NCBI RefSeq assembly: GCF_020423045.1 | Contig: NZ_CP081943.1 | Coordinates: forward strand, 3,162,001-3,226,000 | Direction of reading: 5' to 3' | From: Pseudomonas sp. MM213 | GTDB taxonomy: Bacteria; Pseudomonadota; Gammaproteobacteria; Pseudomonadales; Pseudomonadaceae | Length of the DNA: 64,000 nucleotides | Shown here: one piece after another, positions 34,830 to 43,850 of the stretch | Numbering within the stretch: the stretch's first letter is position 1 | How the letters are laid out: each line of letters opens with the position of its first letter | Notes under the pieces: model-generated | Database searches by the model: none | Told to the model about the DNA's origin: nothing | What the model saw: only the letters and a program-made list of their open reading frames with translations | Made by a program: the position numbers and the translations under genes

Positions 34830-36329
34830 TTAGCGGCGTTTGCTGCCGCCGAGCAGTGACCCCATCAAACCGCGCACCAGTTGCCGACCAAGCTGATTGG
34901 CCGCCTGTCGCATCGCTGACTTCAGCGCCTGCCCTGCCGCCGTGCCGAGAAGCTCCCCGGCCTTGTCGGTGAAGCTCGGTTCTTCTGGCGCAGGTTTGCC
35001 CGGTGCCGCTTCGGGTTCCGGCGCCAGGCCTTTGCGCCCCATCAGCACTTCATAGGCTGATTCGCGATCCACCGGTTTGTCATACCGCCCCTTGAACGGC
35101 GAGCCGGCGATCAGCAGCGTGCGCTCGGTTTCGCTCAGCGGCCCGATCCGTGATTGCGGCGGTGCCACCAGGACGCGCTGGACCATCTCTGGCGTGCCTT
35201 TGTCCTGCAATGTGCCCACCAGCGCCTCGCCGATCCCCAGTTCGGTCAGCACCGACAAGGCATCGAACGCCGGGTTCGGCCGGAATCCCTCGGCCACGGC
35301 CCGAAGGGATTTTTGTTCCTTGGCGGTGAACGCACGCAAACCATGCTGGATACGCAGGCCGAGCTGCGCCAGCACGTCATCCGGCAAGTCGCCCGGCGAT
35401 TGGGTGACGAAATACACGCCCACGCCTTTCGAGCGAATCAGCCGCACCACTTGCTCCAGACGCTCCTGCAACGCCTTGGGCGTATCGGCAAACAATAAAT
35501 GTGCTTCGTCGAAAAACAGCGCCAGCAGCGGTTTGTCGGCATCGCCGCGCTCCGGCAGTTGCTCGAACAGTTCAGCCAGCAGCCACAACAGGAACGTCGC
35601 GTAGACCTTCGGCGCTTCGTGCACCAGACGACTGGCATCGAGCAAGTGAATGCGCCCGCGCCCCTCGGCGGTCGGTTGCAGAATGTCTTCGAGTTGCAGC
35701 GCCGGCTCGCCGAACAAGGCTTCAGCACCTTGTTGTTCCAGGGTCGCCAATCGGCGCAACAAGGCCTGGCTGGAACCGGTGGTCATCAACGCGGCGTCGT
35801 CGCCCAGCAATTCGGGGTGGTCGCGCAGGTGATTGAGCAGTGCCTTCAGGTCCTTCAAGTCAAGCAGCAACAGGCCTTCGCGGTCCGCCACTTTGAACGC
35901 GGCGTACAGCGCCGATTGCTGGCTGTCGGTCAACTCCAGCAGGGCGCCAATCAACAGCGGGCCCATTTCGCTCAAGGTGGTGCGCAAAGGATGACCGGAC
36001 TGGCCGTGAATGTCCCACAAAGTGACCGGGTACGCCTGCGGCGTGTGATTCAGCCAGGGCATCCCGGCGATTCGCTCGGCGATCTTGCCCTGCGGGTTGC
36101 CGGCGGCACCGAGGCCGCAGAGGTCACCTTTGATGTCCGCCGCGAACACCGCCACGCCGGCATCGCTGAACGCTTCGGCCAGTCGTTGCAAGGTGACGGT
36201 CTTGCCGGTCCCGGTAGCGCCCGCGACCAGACCGTGACGGTTCGCCAGGCGCATGGCCTGGGCGATCGGTTGCCCCGCGAGATCGGCACCGATAACGAGT
36301 TGCGATGAATCAGGCATTTGGTCACCCAT
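34830..36329 (-). CDS. HerA-like DUF853 ATPase
   Basis: A 499-residue FtsK/HerA-superfamily P-loop ATPase. Walker A is GATGTGKTVTLQR, Walker B is LLALFFDEAHLLF, and the sensor region is VYFVTQSPGDLPDDVLAQLG. The C-terminus has a flexible Pro/Glu-rich stretch (EPEAAPGKPAPEEPSFTDK) and a helical tail. DUF853 proteins are widespread in proteobacteria without assigned function; DNA translocation is an inference from the fold. It lies next to a PctA-type chemoreceptor, as in the P. aeruginosa pctC-PA4308-pctA locus (from memory). Starts at 36329 or 36317 cannot be told apart. Confidence 0.88.
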   Translation of the reverse strand: MGDQMPDSSQLVIGADLAGQPIAQAMRLANRHGLVAGATGTGKTVTLQRLAEAFSDAGVAVFAADIKGDLCGLGAAGNPQGKIAERIAGMPWLNHTPQAYPVTLWDIHGQSGHPLRTTLSEMGPLLIGALLELTDSQQSALYAAFKVADREGLLLLDLKDLKALLNHLRDHPELLGDDAALMTTGSSQALLRRLATLEQQGAEALFGEPALQLEDILQPTAEGRGRIHLLDASRLVHEAPKVYATFLLWLLAELFEQLPERGDADKPLLALFFDEAHLLFADTPKALQERLEQVVRLIRSKGVGVYFVTQSPGDLPDDVLAQLGLRIQHGLRAFTAKEQKSLRAVAEGFRPNPAFDALSVLTELGIGEALVGTLQDKGTPEMVQRVLVAPPQSRIGPLSETERTLLIAGSPFKGRYDKPVDRESAYEVLMGRKGLAPEPEAAPGKPAPEEPSFTDKAGELLGTAAGQALKSAMRQAANQLGRQLVRGLMGSLLGGSKRR

Positions 36330-36491
36330 GGTTAATCTTTAATTCTGCACGGCCGATATAAAAGACTGAAAAGCTTCGGTAATCCCCCCAAGGAGAGGAC
36401 GGAAATATCAGCTTGTTTTCATGACCGCCCACTGCGCGCTTCCTTATAAAAGCGCGCCTTGGGCATTAAGACCTTAGCGGAACCCCAAGCC

Positions 36492-38381
36492 ATGAACAAA
36501 AATCTGCGCTTCAGCCATAAAATCCTGCTTGCCGCCGCCCTCATCGTCATTGCCGCGTTCGCCTCGTTCACCCTGTACAACGACTATCTACAGCGCAACG
36601 CCATTCGCGAGGACCTGGACAAGAATCTGCAAAAAATGGGCAGCGTGACTGCCAACAATATCCAGACCTGGCTGACCGGGCGCAGTCTGCTGATCGAAAA
36701 CCTCGCACAAAACGCCGCGCTGAACCCGGACATCGGCAACGTCGCCAAGCTGCTGGAGCAGAAGGCGGTGACGTCGACCTTCATGGGGGCTTACATTGGC
36801 AACAAGGATGGCACCTTCATCATCCGCCCGGACAGCAAAATGCCGGATGGCTATGACCCGCGCGCCCGCCCTTGGTACAAAAGTGCCCAAAGCACCAGCG
36901 GCTCGGCGCTGACCGAACCCTACATCGATCTGGCCTCTGGCCAACTGGTCATCTCCATCGTCAACAGTGTGCTCAAGGACGGCCAGAACATTGGCGTGGT
37001 CGGTGGTGACCTGAGCCTGCAAGTGATCGCCGACAGCCTGAATGCGCTGGACTTCGATGGCATGGGTTATGCGTTCCTGGTCAGCGCCGATGGCAAGATC
37101 CTGGTGCACCCGGACAAAGCGCTGGTGATGAAATCCCTGGCTGAGTCGTACCCGAAAAATACACCGCGTATCAGCAGCGATTTCAGTGAAGTGGAAGTCG
37201 ATGGCAAAACCCGCATCGTCACTTTCACCCCGATCAAAGGCCTGTCTTCCGTCAACTGGTACATCGGTCTGTCGGTGGATAAGGACAAAGCCTTCGCGAA
37301 ACTCAGCGATTTCCGCGCCTCGGCGGTCGTTGCGACCGTCATCGCAGTTGCGATCATCATTGCCTTGCTGGGCATGCTGATCCGCATCCTGATCCAGCCG
37401 CTGCACGTCATGACCCGCGCCATGGCCGACATTGCCGACGGCGAGGGCGACCTGACCAAACGCCTCACTATCCAGAACAACGATGAATTCGGCCTCCTGG
37501 GCACCGCGTTCAACCGTTTCGTGGAGCGCATTCACGGTTCGATCCGCGAAGTGTCTTCGGCCACCGGCCAGGTCAACGAAGTGGCGCTGCGCGTAGTCGC
37601 GGCTTCCAACTCGTCGATGTACAACTCCGACCAGCAAGCTTCGCGTACCAGCAGCGTCGCCGCCGCGATCAATCAGCTCGGTGCCGCGGCCCAGGAAATC
37701 GCGCGCAATGCCGCCCAGGCGTCGAGCCAGGCCAGCGATGCCCGAAACCTCGCCGAAGACGGCCAACAGGTGGTGGATCGCAGCATTGTCGCGATGAACC
37801 AACTGTCGAGCATGCTCAGCGCTTCGAGCACCAACATCGAATCGCTGAACAGCAAAACCGTGAACATCGGGCAGATTCTCGAAGTGATCACCAGCATTTC
37901 CCAGCAAACCAACCTGCTGGCGCTGAACGCCGCGATCGAAGCGGCCCGTGCCGGTGAAGCCGGGCGTGGTTTTGCCGTGGTAGCCGATGAAGTGCGCAAC
38001 CTGGCACACCGCACGCAGGAATCGGCGCAGCAGGTGCAGACCATGATCGAGGAGCTGCAAATCGGCGCCCGCGAATCCGTCAGCACCATGAGCGACAGCC
38101 AGCGCCACAGTCAGGACAGCGTGGAAATCGCCAACCTGGCGGGCGAACGCCTGAACAGCGTGACGTTGCGCATTGGTGAGATCGACGGGATGAACCAGTC
38201 CGTGGCGACGGCGACCGAGGAACAGACAGCGGTGGTGGAGTCGATCAACGTCGACATTACCGAGATCAATACGCTGAACCAGGAAGGGGTGGAAAACCTG
38301 CAATCGACGTTGCGGGCGTGTTCGGACCTGGAGCAGCAGGCGGCGCGTCTCAAGCAGTTGGTCGGTAGTTTCCGGATCTGA
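36492..38381 (+). CDS. Amino-acid chemoreceptor, PctA-type methyl-accepting protein
   Basis: A 629-residue chemotaxis transducer. TM1 is residues ~8-28, then a periplasmic double-Cache domain, TM2 ~276-300, HAMP ~300-355 and a cytoplasmic signalling hairpin with tip [24 protein letters not shown]. All seven residues of the amino-acid-binding motif of PctA occur at identical numbers: Tyr121, Arg126, Trp128, Tyr129, Tyr144, Asp146, Asp173. This predicts binding of one or more L-amino acids; the profile cannot be read off. ATG 36492 is preferred over 36459 because it starts the family N-terminus [10 protein letters not shown]. Neighbouring DUF853 gene and downstream position match the pct locus. 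No terminal pentapeptide for CheR docking. Confidence 0.93.
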   Translation: MNKNLRFSHKILLAAALIVIAAFASFTLYNDYLQRNAIREDLDKNLQKMGSVTANNIQTWLTGRSLLIENLAQNAALNPDIGNVAKLLEQKAVTSTFMGAYIGNKDGTFIIRPDSKMPDGYDPRARPWYKSAQSTSGSALTEPYIDLASGQLVISIVNSVLKDGQNIGVVGGDLSLQVIADSLNALDFDGMGYAFLVSADGKILVHPDKALVMKSLAESYPKNTPRISSDFSEVEVDGKTRIVTFTPIKGLSSVNWYIGLSVDKDKAFAKLSDFRASAVVATVIAVAIIIALLGMLIRILIQPLHVMTRAMADIADGEGDLTKRLTIQNNDEFGLLGTAFNRFVERIHGSIREVSSATGQVNEVALRVVAASNSSMYNSDQQASRTSSVAAAINQLGAAAQEIARNAAQASSQASDARNLAEDGQQVVDRSIVAMNQLSSMLSASSTNIESLNSKTVNIGQILEVITSISQQTNLLALNAAIEAARAGEAGRGFAVVADEVRNLAHRTQESAQQVQTMIEELQIGARESVSTMSDSQRHSQDSVEIANLAGERLNSVTLRIGEIDGMNQSVATATEEQTAVVESINVDITEINTLNQEGVENLQSTLRACSDLEQQAARLKQLVGSFRI

Positions 38382-38399
38382 TGCGCTTCTGAGGGCCCC

Positions 38400-38480
38400 T
38401 TCGCGGGCAAGCCTCGCTCCTACAAGGTTTTACGTGAACCTGTAGGAGCGAGCGGTGCGGCGATCCGACTTGCCCGCGAA
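38400..38480. repeat. REP pair with an altered right arm
   Basis: Left arm TTCGCGGGCAAGCCTCGCTC. The right arm TGTAGGAGCGAG is followed by CGGTGCGGCGATCCGA before returning to CTTGCCCGCGAA. The two outer ends pair, but the middle carries about 15 bases not seen in other copies here. Lies between the chemoreceptor and the GT4 gene. Confidence 0.85.
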
Positions 38481-38573
38481 GACGGTCTGTAACACACCAC
38501 AAAACCCCAGCCGAACATCTATTCTTCATAAAGGTCAACCAAGGGAGTACAACGGACCGGAGGGATGTTCATC

Positions 38574-39686
38574 GTGCACATCGCGGACATAACCATGTTC
38601 TACGCCCCTGCCAGCGGTGGCGTGCGCACGTATCTGGATGCAAAACACCGTCGCCTGGGCGTCAAGCCCGGCATTCGCCACAGCCTGCTGATCCCCGGTT
38701 CACACTTGAGCGAACAGGACGGCGTTTACACGGTTCCGGCCCCTGCCCTGCCCTTCGGCAAGGGTTATCGTTTCCCTCTCCGTCTCGCCCCTTGGCGAAA
38801 TGTCCTTCAAGATTTGCAGCCCGATCTGATCGAGGTCGGCGACCCGTACCTCACAGCCTGGGCGGCGCTCGATGCCCGCCGCCAGCTCGACGTGCCAGTG
38901 ATCGGCTTCTATCACTCGGACTTACCGCTGCTGGTCAGCAATCGCATGGGCAATTGGGTCACAACCAACGTCGAAGCGTATGTCAAAAAGCTCTACGGCA
39001 ACTTCGACCGGGTCTTGGCGCCGAGCCGGATCATGGCCGACAAACTGACCAGCCTGGGCGTGAACAACGTTTTCGTCCAAACCCTGGGCGTCGACCTGCA
39101 AACCTTTCATCCCGATGCCCGGGATCCAAGCCTGCGCACGCAACTGGGCATCAATGAAAATACACACCTGCTGATTTTTGCCGGGCGAGGCTCCAAGGAA
39201 AAAAACCTGCCGGTGTTGCTGGAATGCATGCGACGCCTGGGACGGCGTTATCACCTGTTGCTGGTGGGGTCGTCGATGCCGGCCGTGGTCCCGGACAACG
39301 TCACCGTCATCCATGAGTTCTGCCCCGTCACGCAGGTGGCGAAGTTGATGGCCAGCGCCGATGCGCTGCTGCATGCCGGAGACCAGGAAACGTTTGGCCT
39401 GGTGATCCTCGAAGCCATGGCCAGCGGCATTCCGGTCGTAGCCGTGGCGGCGGGAGCCTTTGAAGAAATCATCAGTGCAGAATGCGGGCTGCTGTGCGCG
39501 CCGAACGACCCGGTGGCGATGGCCAATGCGGTGCGGGAGCTGTTCAGTTCAGGCAGTGCCGCGCTCGGCCAACAAGCGCGCCTCCATGTCGAACGGTATT
39601 ACTCGTGGGACGCGGTGGTCACCAGCCTGCTGGGCCACTATCACGCCGTCCTCGGCAACCAATGGCCGCTGGCCGCCAATGGTTGA
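38574..39686 (+). CDS. GT4-family glycosyltransferase
   Basis: A 370-residue GT-B glycosyltransferase. The N-terminal Rossmann domain shows DITMFYAPASGGVRTYLDAK. The C-terminal nucleotide-sugar domain shows RGSKEKNLPVLLECMRRLG and the EX7E motif ETFGLVILEAMASGIPVVA. The acceptor is unknown. Start: GTG 38574 lies ten bases after GGAGG, while the ATG at 38565 would sit on it; the frame starts the family sequence MHIADITMFY, so GTG is preferred. First of three genes with 4-bp or smaller spacing, together with a DUF2334 hydrolase and a flippase-like membrane protein. Confidence 0.87.
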   Translation: MHIADITMFYAPASGGVRTYLDAKHRRLGVKPGIRHSLLIPGSHLSEQDGVYTVPAPALPFGKGYRFPLRLAPWRNVLQDLQPDLIEVGDPYLTAWAALDARRQLDVPVIGFYHSDLPLLVSNRMGNWVTTNVEAYVKKLYGNFDRVLAPSRIMADKLTSLGVNNVFVQTLGVDLQTFHPDARDPSLRTQLGINENTHLLIFAGRGSKEKNLPVLLECMRRLGRRYHLLLVGSSMPAVVPDNVTVIHEFCPVTQVAKLMASADALLHAGDQETFGLVILEAMASGIPVVAVAAGAFEEIISAECGLLCAPNDPVAMANAVRELFSSGSAALGQQARLHVERYYSWDAVVTSLLGHYHAVLGNQWPLAANG

Positions 39687-39690
39687 GCCC

Positions 39691-40455
39691 ATGACCGCGC
39701 CCAGCCTGTTACTCGTGCTGCATGACGTCGCGCCGCACACCTGGGCCGATTACCAACCGTTTGTCGAAGCCGTGGACGCCTTGGGTGAAGTGCCGATGAC
39801 CTGGCTGGTGGTGCCGGATTACCACAGACACAACGATCTGGAGGCACACCCGGGGTTGCGCCGCCTGCTGACCGGTCGTGTCGCCCGAGGTGACGAACTG
39901 GCGCTGCACGGCTATTTTCATTGTGATGACGAGCCGCCGCCCAACACGCCACGAGACTGGTTCATGCGCCGCATTTATACCCGTGAAGGCGAGTTCTACA
40001 CGCTGTCGCAGGACGCAGCCCTCGCGCGTCTGCGCGCAGGTATCGAGCTGTTTCATCGCTATCACTGGCCGCTCGAAGGGTTCGTCGCTCCGGCCTGGTT
40101 GATGAGCGAAGGTACGCGCCAGGCCTTGCGCCAGTTACCCCTGAGTTACACCAGCGATCCACAGCATCTGTTTCGTCTACCGGATTTCACCCCGGTCGAT
40201 GCGCCAGGACTGGTCTGGAGTGCGCGCAGCGCATGGCGGCGAGGTTTGTCGAAGCTCGTCAGCGATCAGCGCGAGCAACGCTTGCGCCAGGCGCCGGTGA
40301 TTCGTCTGGGCCTGCACCCGGTGGACATGCGTCATCGGTTCGCGCGTGATTACTGGCTGCACACCCTCAAGCGATTACTCGACCAAGGCCGCATGCCGAT
40401 GACCAAGGCTCGTTGGCTGGCGCTGCACAGCGACCGTGTCGGTCGCGCCGCATGA
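39691..40455 (+). CDS. DUF2334 polysaccharide-deacetylase-like protein
   Basis: A 254-residue protein of the DUF2334 branch of NodB-like carbohydrate deacetylases. The metal/catalytic motifs are LLVLHDVAPHTW (Asp), GDELALHGYFH (His-x3-His) and GFVAPAWLMS; a C-terminal IRLGLHPVDMRH follows. It has no signal peptide, so it acts in the cytoplasm if active. It lies 4 bp after the GT4 gene and overlaps the next gene by 4 bp, suggesting one pathway. ATG 39679 is in frame but lies inside the GT4 gene. Confidence 0.82.
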   Translation: MTAPSLLLVLHDVAPHTWADYQPFVEAVDALGEVPMTWLVVPDYHRHNDLEAHPGLRRLLTGRVARGDELALHGYFHCDDEPPPNTPRDWFMRRIYTREGEFYTLSQDAALARLRAGIELFHRYHWPLEGFVAPAWLMSEGTRQALRQLPLSYTSDPQHLFRLPDFTPVDAPGLVWSARSAWRRGLSKLVSDQREQRLRQAPVIRLGLHPVDMRHRFARDYWLHTLKRLLDQGRMPMTKARWLALHSDRVGRAA

Positions 40456-41447
40456 GCCGGGGGATTCTGCTGTTTGTCGCACTGCTCGCGGCGGTGCTGA
40501 TTCCGCTGCTGCTGGGTGGCAACCAGACCTGGTCGCGATTGCAAAGCTTTCCACTGAGCTGGTTGCTGATCATGTTCGGCATGATCCTGCTGTGCTGGGT
40601 GGTGAACACGATGCGCTTGCGCCTGTTGCTGGGTGATGAGCGCGACAAGGTCAGCCCGGTCAAAAGCCTCGGCGTGGTGATGGCTGCCGAGTTCGCCTAC
40701 TGCGCCACACCGGGCGGCAGCGGCGGACCGCTGACCATCATGGCGCTGCTGGCCCGCAACGGGGTGCGCCCGGCACGGGGCAGCGCGGTTTTCGCCATGG
40801 ACCAACTCAGCGATCTGCTGTTCTTTCTCTGCGCATTAAGCGGGATTCTGATTTATGCGCTGTTCCAGCACCTCAGTGAACGCATGGAGTGGCTGCTGAC
40901 CGTCAGTGCGATATCGATGTTCGGCGGGCTGCTCAGTTGTGTGGTGATCGCGCGCTACCATCGGCTGCTGATTCGCCTGAGCGGGCGGCTGCTCGCACGC
41001 CTCAATGTCAAAGGCACCACGCGCCTGCGCTGGGCGCGAAAACTCCTGCACTTTCTTGCGGCGTTCACTGACACGCTGAAGTTGCCCTTTCGGACTTTGA
41101 TCAAGGTGTTTGCCCTGACCTGTGTGCATTGGATGCTGCGCTATAGCGTGTTGTACCTGGCGTTGCGCGGGCTTGGCGCGGATTTGCAGTGGGCCTGGAG
41201 CTTTTTGATTCAGATGCTTTCGCTGAGTGCGGGGCAGTTCAGCCTGTTGCCGGGGGGCGCCGGGGCGGCGGAGTTGACCTCGGCTGCATTGCTGGCGCCC
41301 ATGGTGGGGAAATCCACTGCGGCGGCGGCGATTCTGATTTGGCGGGCGGTGACTTATTACTTTTATCTGGTGGTGGGGGGGCCGGTGTTTTTGTTGATGG
41401 TTGGGCGGCCGTTGTTGAAGAAGTTGATGAGGTTTAGGCAGGCTTAG
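40452..41447 (+). CDS. UPF0104/LPG-synthase-TM family membrane protein
   Basis: A 331-residue protein with about eight membrane helices of the lysylphosphatidylglycerol synthase TM family (PF03706). Landmarks are the early NTMRLRLLLGDE, the conserved FAYCATPGGSGGPLTIMALL and the C-terminal SLLPGGAGAAELTSAALLAP. In MprF this domain flips or channels lipids; here no synthase domain is attached. With GT4 and DUF2334 neighbours it may flip a glycolipid or export glycan-lipid, which is inference. ATG overlaps the previous stop as ATGA. Confidence 0.85.
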   Translation: MSRGILLFVALLAAVLIPLLLGGNQTWSRLQSFPLSWLLIMFGMILLCWVVNTMRLRLLLGDERDKVSPVKSLGVVMAAEFAYCATPGGSGGPLTIMALLARNGVRPARGSAVFAMDQLSDLLFFLCALSGILIYALFQHLSERMEWLLTVSAISMFGGLLSCVVIARYHRLLIRLSGRLLARLNVKGTTRLRWARKLLHFLAAFTDTLKLPFRTLIKVFALTCVHWMLRYSVLYLALRGLGADLQWAWSFLIQMLSLSAGQFSLLPGGAGAAELTSAALLAPMVGKSTAAAAILIWRAVTYYFYLVVGGPVFLLMVGRPLLKKLMRFRQA

Positions 41448-41460
41448 GGCTTTTTTGATG

Positions 41461-41806
41461 GTGTACATATCCGTTTTTTGGTTACGGCGGCTATTGGTTT
41501 CGCCCTTACGGCGAGTCACTTTCGAAAAGCGCGAAAGTAACCAAAGCGCTTCTGCCCCTTTCGTTCGGTGCCTCGCCTAGGCTCGGCATCCCCTCGCTCC
41601 GGTCCTGCTCCGTGGGCCCGCCGCCATCGGCCATCCCTGGCCGGGGGCGGCTAACCCGGCATCCATGCCGGGTTGCCCACTGCGCAGAACCTCCACTCGG
41701 CCTCTCGAGGGGGCGACTACCGCCACAGCCGCCGAGGCGGCCTGAAAGCCGACCTGGCTCTTTGGTGTACGTCTCTACTGCGTTCACTCATTCCGGATAT
41801 GTACAC
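41461..41806. repeat. MITE-like repeat with 13-bp terminal inverted repeats
   Basis: A 346-bp element bounded by GTGTACATATCCG at 41461-41473 and CGGATATGTACAC at 41794-41806, perfect inverse copies. Inside are further palindromes (CCCGGCATCCATGCCGGG and others). It encodes no transposase. ORFs inside it (for example 41506-41787, minus) are probably spurious. Elements of this kind recur in P. fluorescens group genomes, from memory; copy number must be counted. Confidence 0.85.
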
Positions 41807-41812
41807 CGCTCC

Positions 41813-41905
41813 CCTGTAGGAGCCGGCTTGCTGGCGATGGCGTCCTTTCAGGCGATAGGTGTGTCGACTGACCCACCGCTATCGCCAGCAAGCCGGCTCC
41901 TACAC
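41813..41905. repeat. REP inverted pair (GGAGCCGGCTTGCTGGCGATG type)
   Basis: Arms CCTGTAGGAGCCGGCTTGCTGG and near-complement at 41883-41905, around a ~45-base loop. It abuts the MITE-like element with a 6-bp gap. Third REP sub-type in this window. Confidence 0.88.
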
Positions 41906-41930
41906 GGGATTGGGTTCACACGACTCAAAA

Positions 41931-42033
41931 TTGTAGGAGCTGGCTTGCCGGCGATGGACGTCAACGATAACGCGGGCTGTCTGAATGAACGCGTTGTCCG
42001 GACGTTTTTCGCGGGCAAGCCTCGCTCCTACAG
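41931..42033. repeat. Hybrid REP pair
   Basis: Left arm TTGTAGGAGCTGGCTTGCCGGC; right arm GCGGGCAAGCCTCGCTCCTAC. They belong to different REP sub-types, so the inverted pairing is imperfect. The loop (CGTCAACGATAACGCG) resembles that of the 14654 pair. Confidence 0.82.
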
Positions 42034-42105
42034 GGAATCGCGTTTGCTTTTGATTTTCACCACTCATCAGGCCGAGCGTTAGCTCGCCTTCAGCTTTTGA
42101 TCTGA

Positions 42106-42359
42106 GCGCCCCCTCGAGAGGCCGAGTGGAGGTTCTGCGCAGTGGGCAACCCGGCATGGATGCCGGGTTAGCCGCCCCCGGCCATGGATGGCCGATGGCG
42201 GCGGGCCCACGGAGCAGGACCGGAGCGAGGGCATGGCGAGCCTTAGCGAGCCACCGAACGAAAGGGGCAAGAGCGCTTGGTTACTTGGCGCTTCTCCAAG
42301 TGACTCGCCGTAAGGGCGAAACCAATAGCCGCCGTTACCAAAGAAACGGATATGTACAC
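42106..42359. repeat. Partial inverted copy of the 41461 element
   Basis: 254 bp almost identical, in reverse orientation, to 41461-41715. It ends at 42359 with the same terminal sequence ACGGATATGTACAC. The other end lacks the terminal repeat and instead continues into TCAGATCAAAAGCTGAAGG-like DNA. The two copies form a large inverted repeat with ~390 bp between arms holding two REP pairs. Confidence 0.85.
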
Positions 42360-42384
42360 AATCAAAACGAGCGAACGCCAGACC

Positions 42385-42576
42385 TCAAGACCGCTTCGCC
42401 GGCAAACCAGCGCCTACAAGGTCAGGCTCAGGATTCAACTGCTCCCACAACTCCGCCGCACCGGGGAATTCCGTGCCGTCTTCGGCGCTCAAATCATCCG
42501 GATCATAACGACTCAAACACCCCTCCCCCAATGTCGCGGGAGCCTTGGAAGTAGCTTTGTCCAGTGGATCAGCCAT
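42385..42576 (-). CDS. Small hypothetical protein reading into a REP half at its C-terminus
   Basis: A 63-residue acidic protein, MADPLDKATSKAPATLGEGC...FPGAAELWEQLNPEPD, whose last ten residues (LVGAGLPAKRS) are encoded by a single REP half (about 42392-42422). ATG 42576 lies seven bases after GAGGA, better placed than the ATG at 42582. The first ~50 residues look like a genuine small protein; the tail is probably a REP insertion replacing the original end. Function unknown. It is downstream of purU, on the same strand, beyond a weak hairpin. Confidence 0.5.
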   Translation of the reverse strand: MADPLDKATSKAPATLGEGCLSRYDPDDLSAEDGTEFPGAAELWEQLNPEPDLVGAGLPAKRS

Positions 42577-42602
42577 GGTCATGTCCTCAGTGCAGAAACG
42601 GC

Positions 42603-42637
42603 GAAGGGCCTGGAACGATTGAACGCCCAGGCCCTTC
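42603..42637 (-). terminator. Probable terminator after purU
   Basis: GAAGGGCCTGG and CCAGGCCCTTC pair perfectly (11 bp, 13-base loop). The following sequence GCCGTTTCT has only a weak T run. It lies 26 bases past the purU stop. Confidence 0.6.
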
Positions 42638-42662
42638 GAATTTCAACCGCGTCGTGTGACGG

Positions 42663-43511
42663 TCAGAACACTACAGTCTTATTACCGTGCACCAACACCC
42701 GGTCTTCCAGGTGATAACGCAGACCGCGGGCCAACACCATTTTCTCGACATCACGACCGAAACGCACCATGTCTTCGATGCTGTCACTGTGGCTGACGCG
42801 CACAACGTCTTGCTCGATGATCGGGCCGGCGTCCAGCTCTTCGGTCACGTAGTGGCACGTCGCACCGATCAACTTCACCCCACGCATGGAAGCCTGGTGA
42901 TACGGCTTGGCGCCGACGAACGACGGCAGGAAGCTGTGGTGAATGTTGATGACCTTGTGCGCATACTCGCTGCACAACTCGGGCGGCAGGATTTGCATGT
43001 AACGGGCAAGTACCACCACTTCGGCATCGTGCTGTTTGACCAGGCGCGAGACTTCGGCAAACGCCGGCTCTTTATCCTGCGGATTGACCGGTACGTGGTA
43101 GTAAGGAATGCCGTGCCACTCAACCATGCTGCGCAAATCATCATGGTTGGAAATCACACAGGAGATTTCGCAATCCAGTTCATCGCTGTGCCAGCGGTGC
43201 AGCAAGTCGGCCAGGCAATGGGACTCACGGCTTGCCATCAACACCACGCGCTTCTTCTGCGCGGTATCGGTAATGCGCCAGTTCATCGAGAACTCTTCGG
43301 CAATCGGCGCGAACGCCTCGCGGAAAGCCTCGATACCAAAAGGCAGCGAGTCGGCACGAATTTCGTGACGCATGAAAAACCAGCCACTGAGATTGTCCGA
43401 GTGGTGGCTCGCTTCAGTGATCCAGCCGTTATGTGACGCCAGAAAGTTACTGACTTTAGCAACGATGCCGACGCGGTCCGGGCAAGCAATCACCAGCCGA
43501 AAAGTGCGCAT
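42663..43511 (-). CDS. purU: Formyltetrahydrofolate deformylase
   Basis: Hydrolyses 10-formyl-THF to THF and formate, balancing one-carbon pools. The protein is 282 residues. The N-terminal ACT domain is RLVIACPDRVGIVAKVSNFLASHNGWI. The formyltransferase fold has VVLARYMQILP, the catalytic NIHHSFLPSFVGAKPY (Asn-His) and GATCHYVTEELDAGPIIEQD (Asp). ATG 43511 matches the family start MRTFRLVIACPD; the longer frame to 43613 is discarded. Divergent from mvaT. Together with gcvT at the other end it belongs to folate one-carbon metabolism. Confidence 0.95.
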   Translation of the reverse strand: MRTFRLVIACPDRVGIVAKVSNFLASHNGWITEASHHSDNLSGWFFMRHEIRADSLPFGIEAFREAFAPIAEEFSMNWRITDTAQKKRVVLMASRESHCLADLLHRWHSDELDCEISCVISNHDDLRSMVEWHGIPYYHVPVNPQDKEPAFAEVSRLVKQHDAEVVVLARYMQILPPELCSEYAHKVINIHHSFLPSFVGAKPYHQASMRGVKLIGATCHYVTEELDAGPIIEQDVVRVSHSDSIEDMVRFGRDVEKMVLARGLRYHLEDRVLVHGNKTVVF

Positions 43512-43774
43512 GAGGGGGAAACTCCAGAACTTCGCAAAGGCCGCCATTCTAGCGATTGCGCAAAAAAACTGCAGTATAGATGACACCTCGCGTGGCACGA
43601 AGGCCGCTGGCACAAGCGTTGAGGGCTGTCGGTTACCTGCGCGATGGTGATCCTGTCAGCATTCTTCAAGCATTCAATTGTGAATATCTGTGATACCTGC
43701 GTCACACTATTTAACTGTACATCCAATTTGCGCCCTATTCATCGCAACTAATTTAAATAAACCCCGGTTAAATG

Positions 43775-43803
43775 TTTACTTGATGAAACACCCTGACTAT
43801 TAT
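43775..43803 (+). promoter_or_regulatory. Possible sigma-70 promoter of mvaT
   Basis: TTTACT (43775-43780) and TATTAT (43798-43803) are 17 bases apart and lie 48 bases before the mvaT start. The matches to consensus are 4/6 and 5/6. The whole 43512-43850 purU-mvaT gap is A/T-rich in its right half, typical for an autoregulated H-NS-like gene. Unverified. Confidence 0.4.
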
Positions 43804-43850
43804 TGCCGCACTGTCCCCTGCCATCCAGCGCACAACATAAGGTAGTCCCC

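Noticed and set aside
41506..41787. 93-codon frame inside the MITE-like element, and 41612-42082 across the repeats
   Set aside because: They follow the palindromic repeat sequence, repeat with the element, and lack ribosome sites; treated as chance frames.
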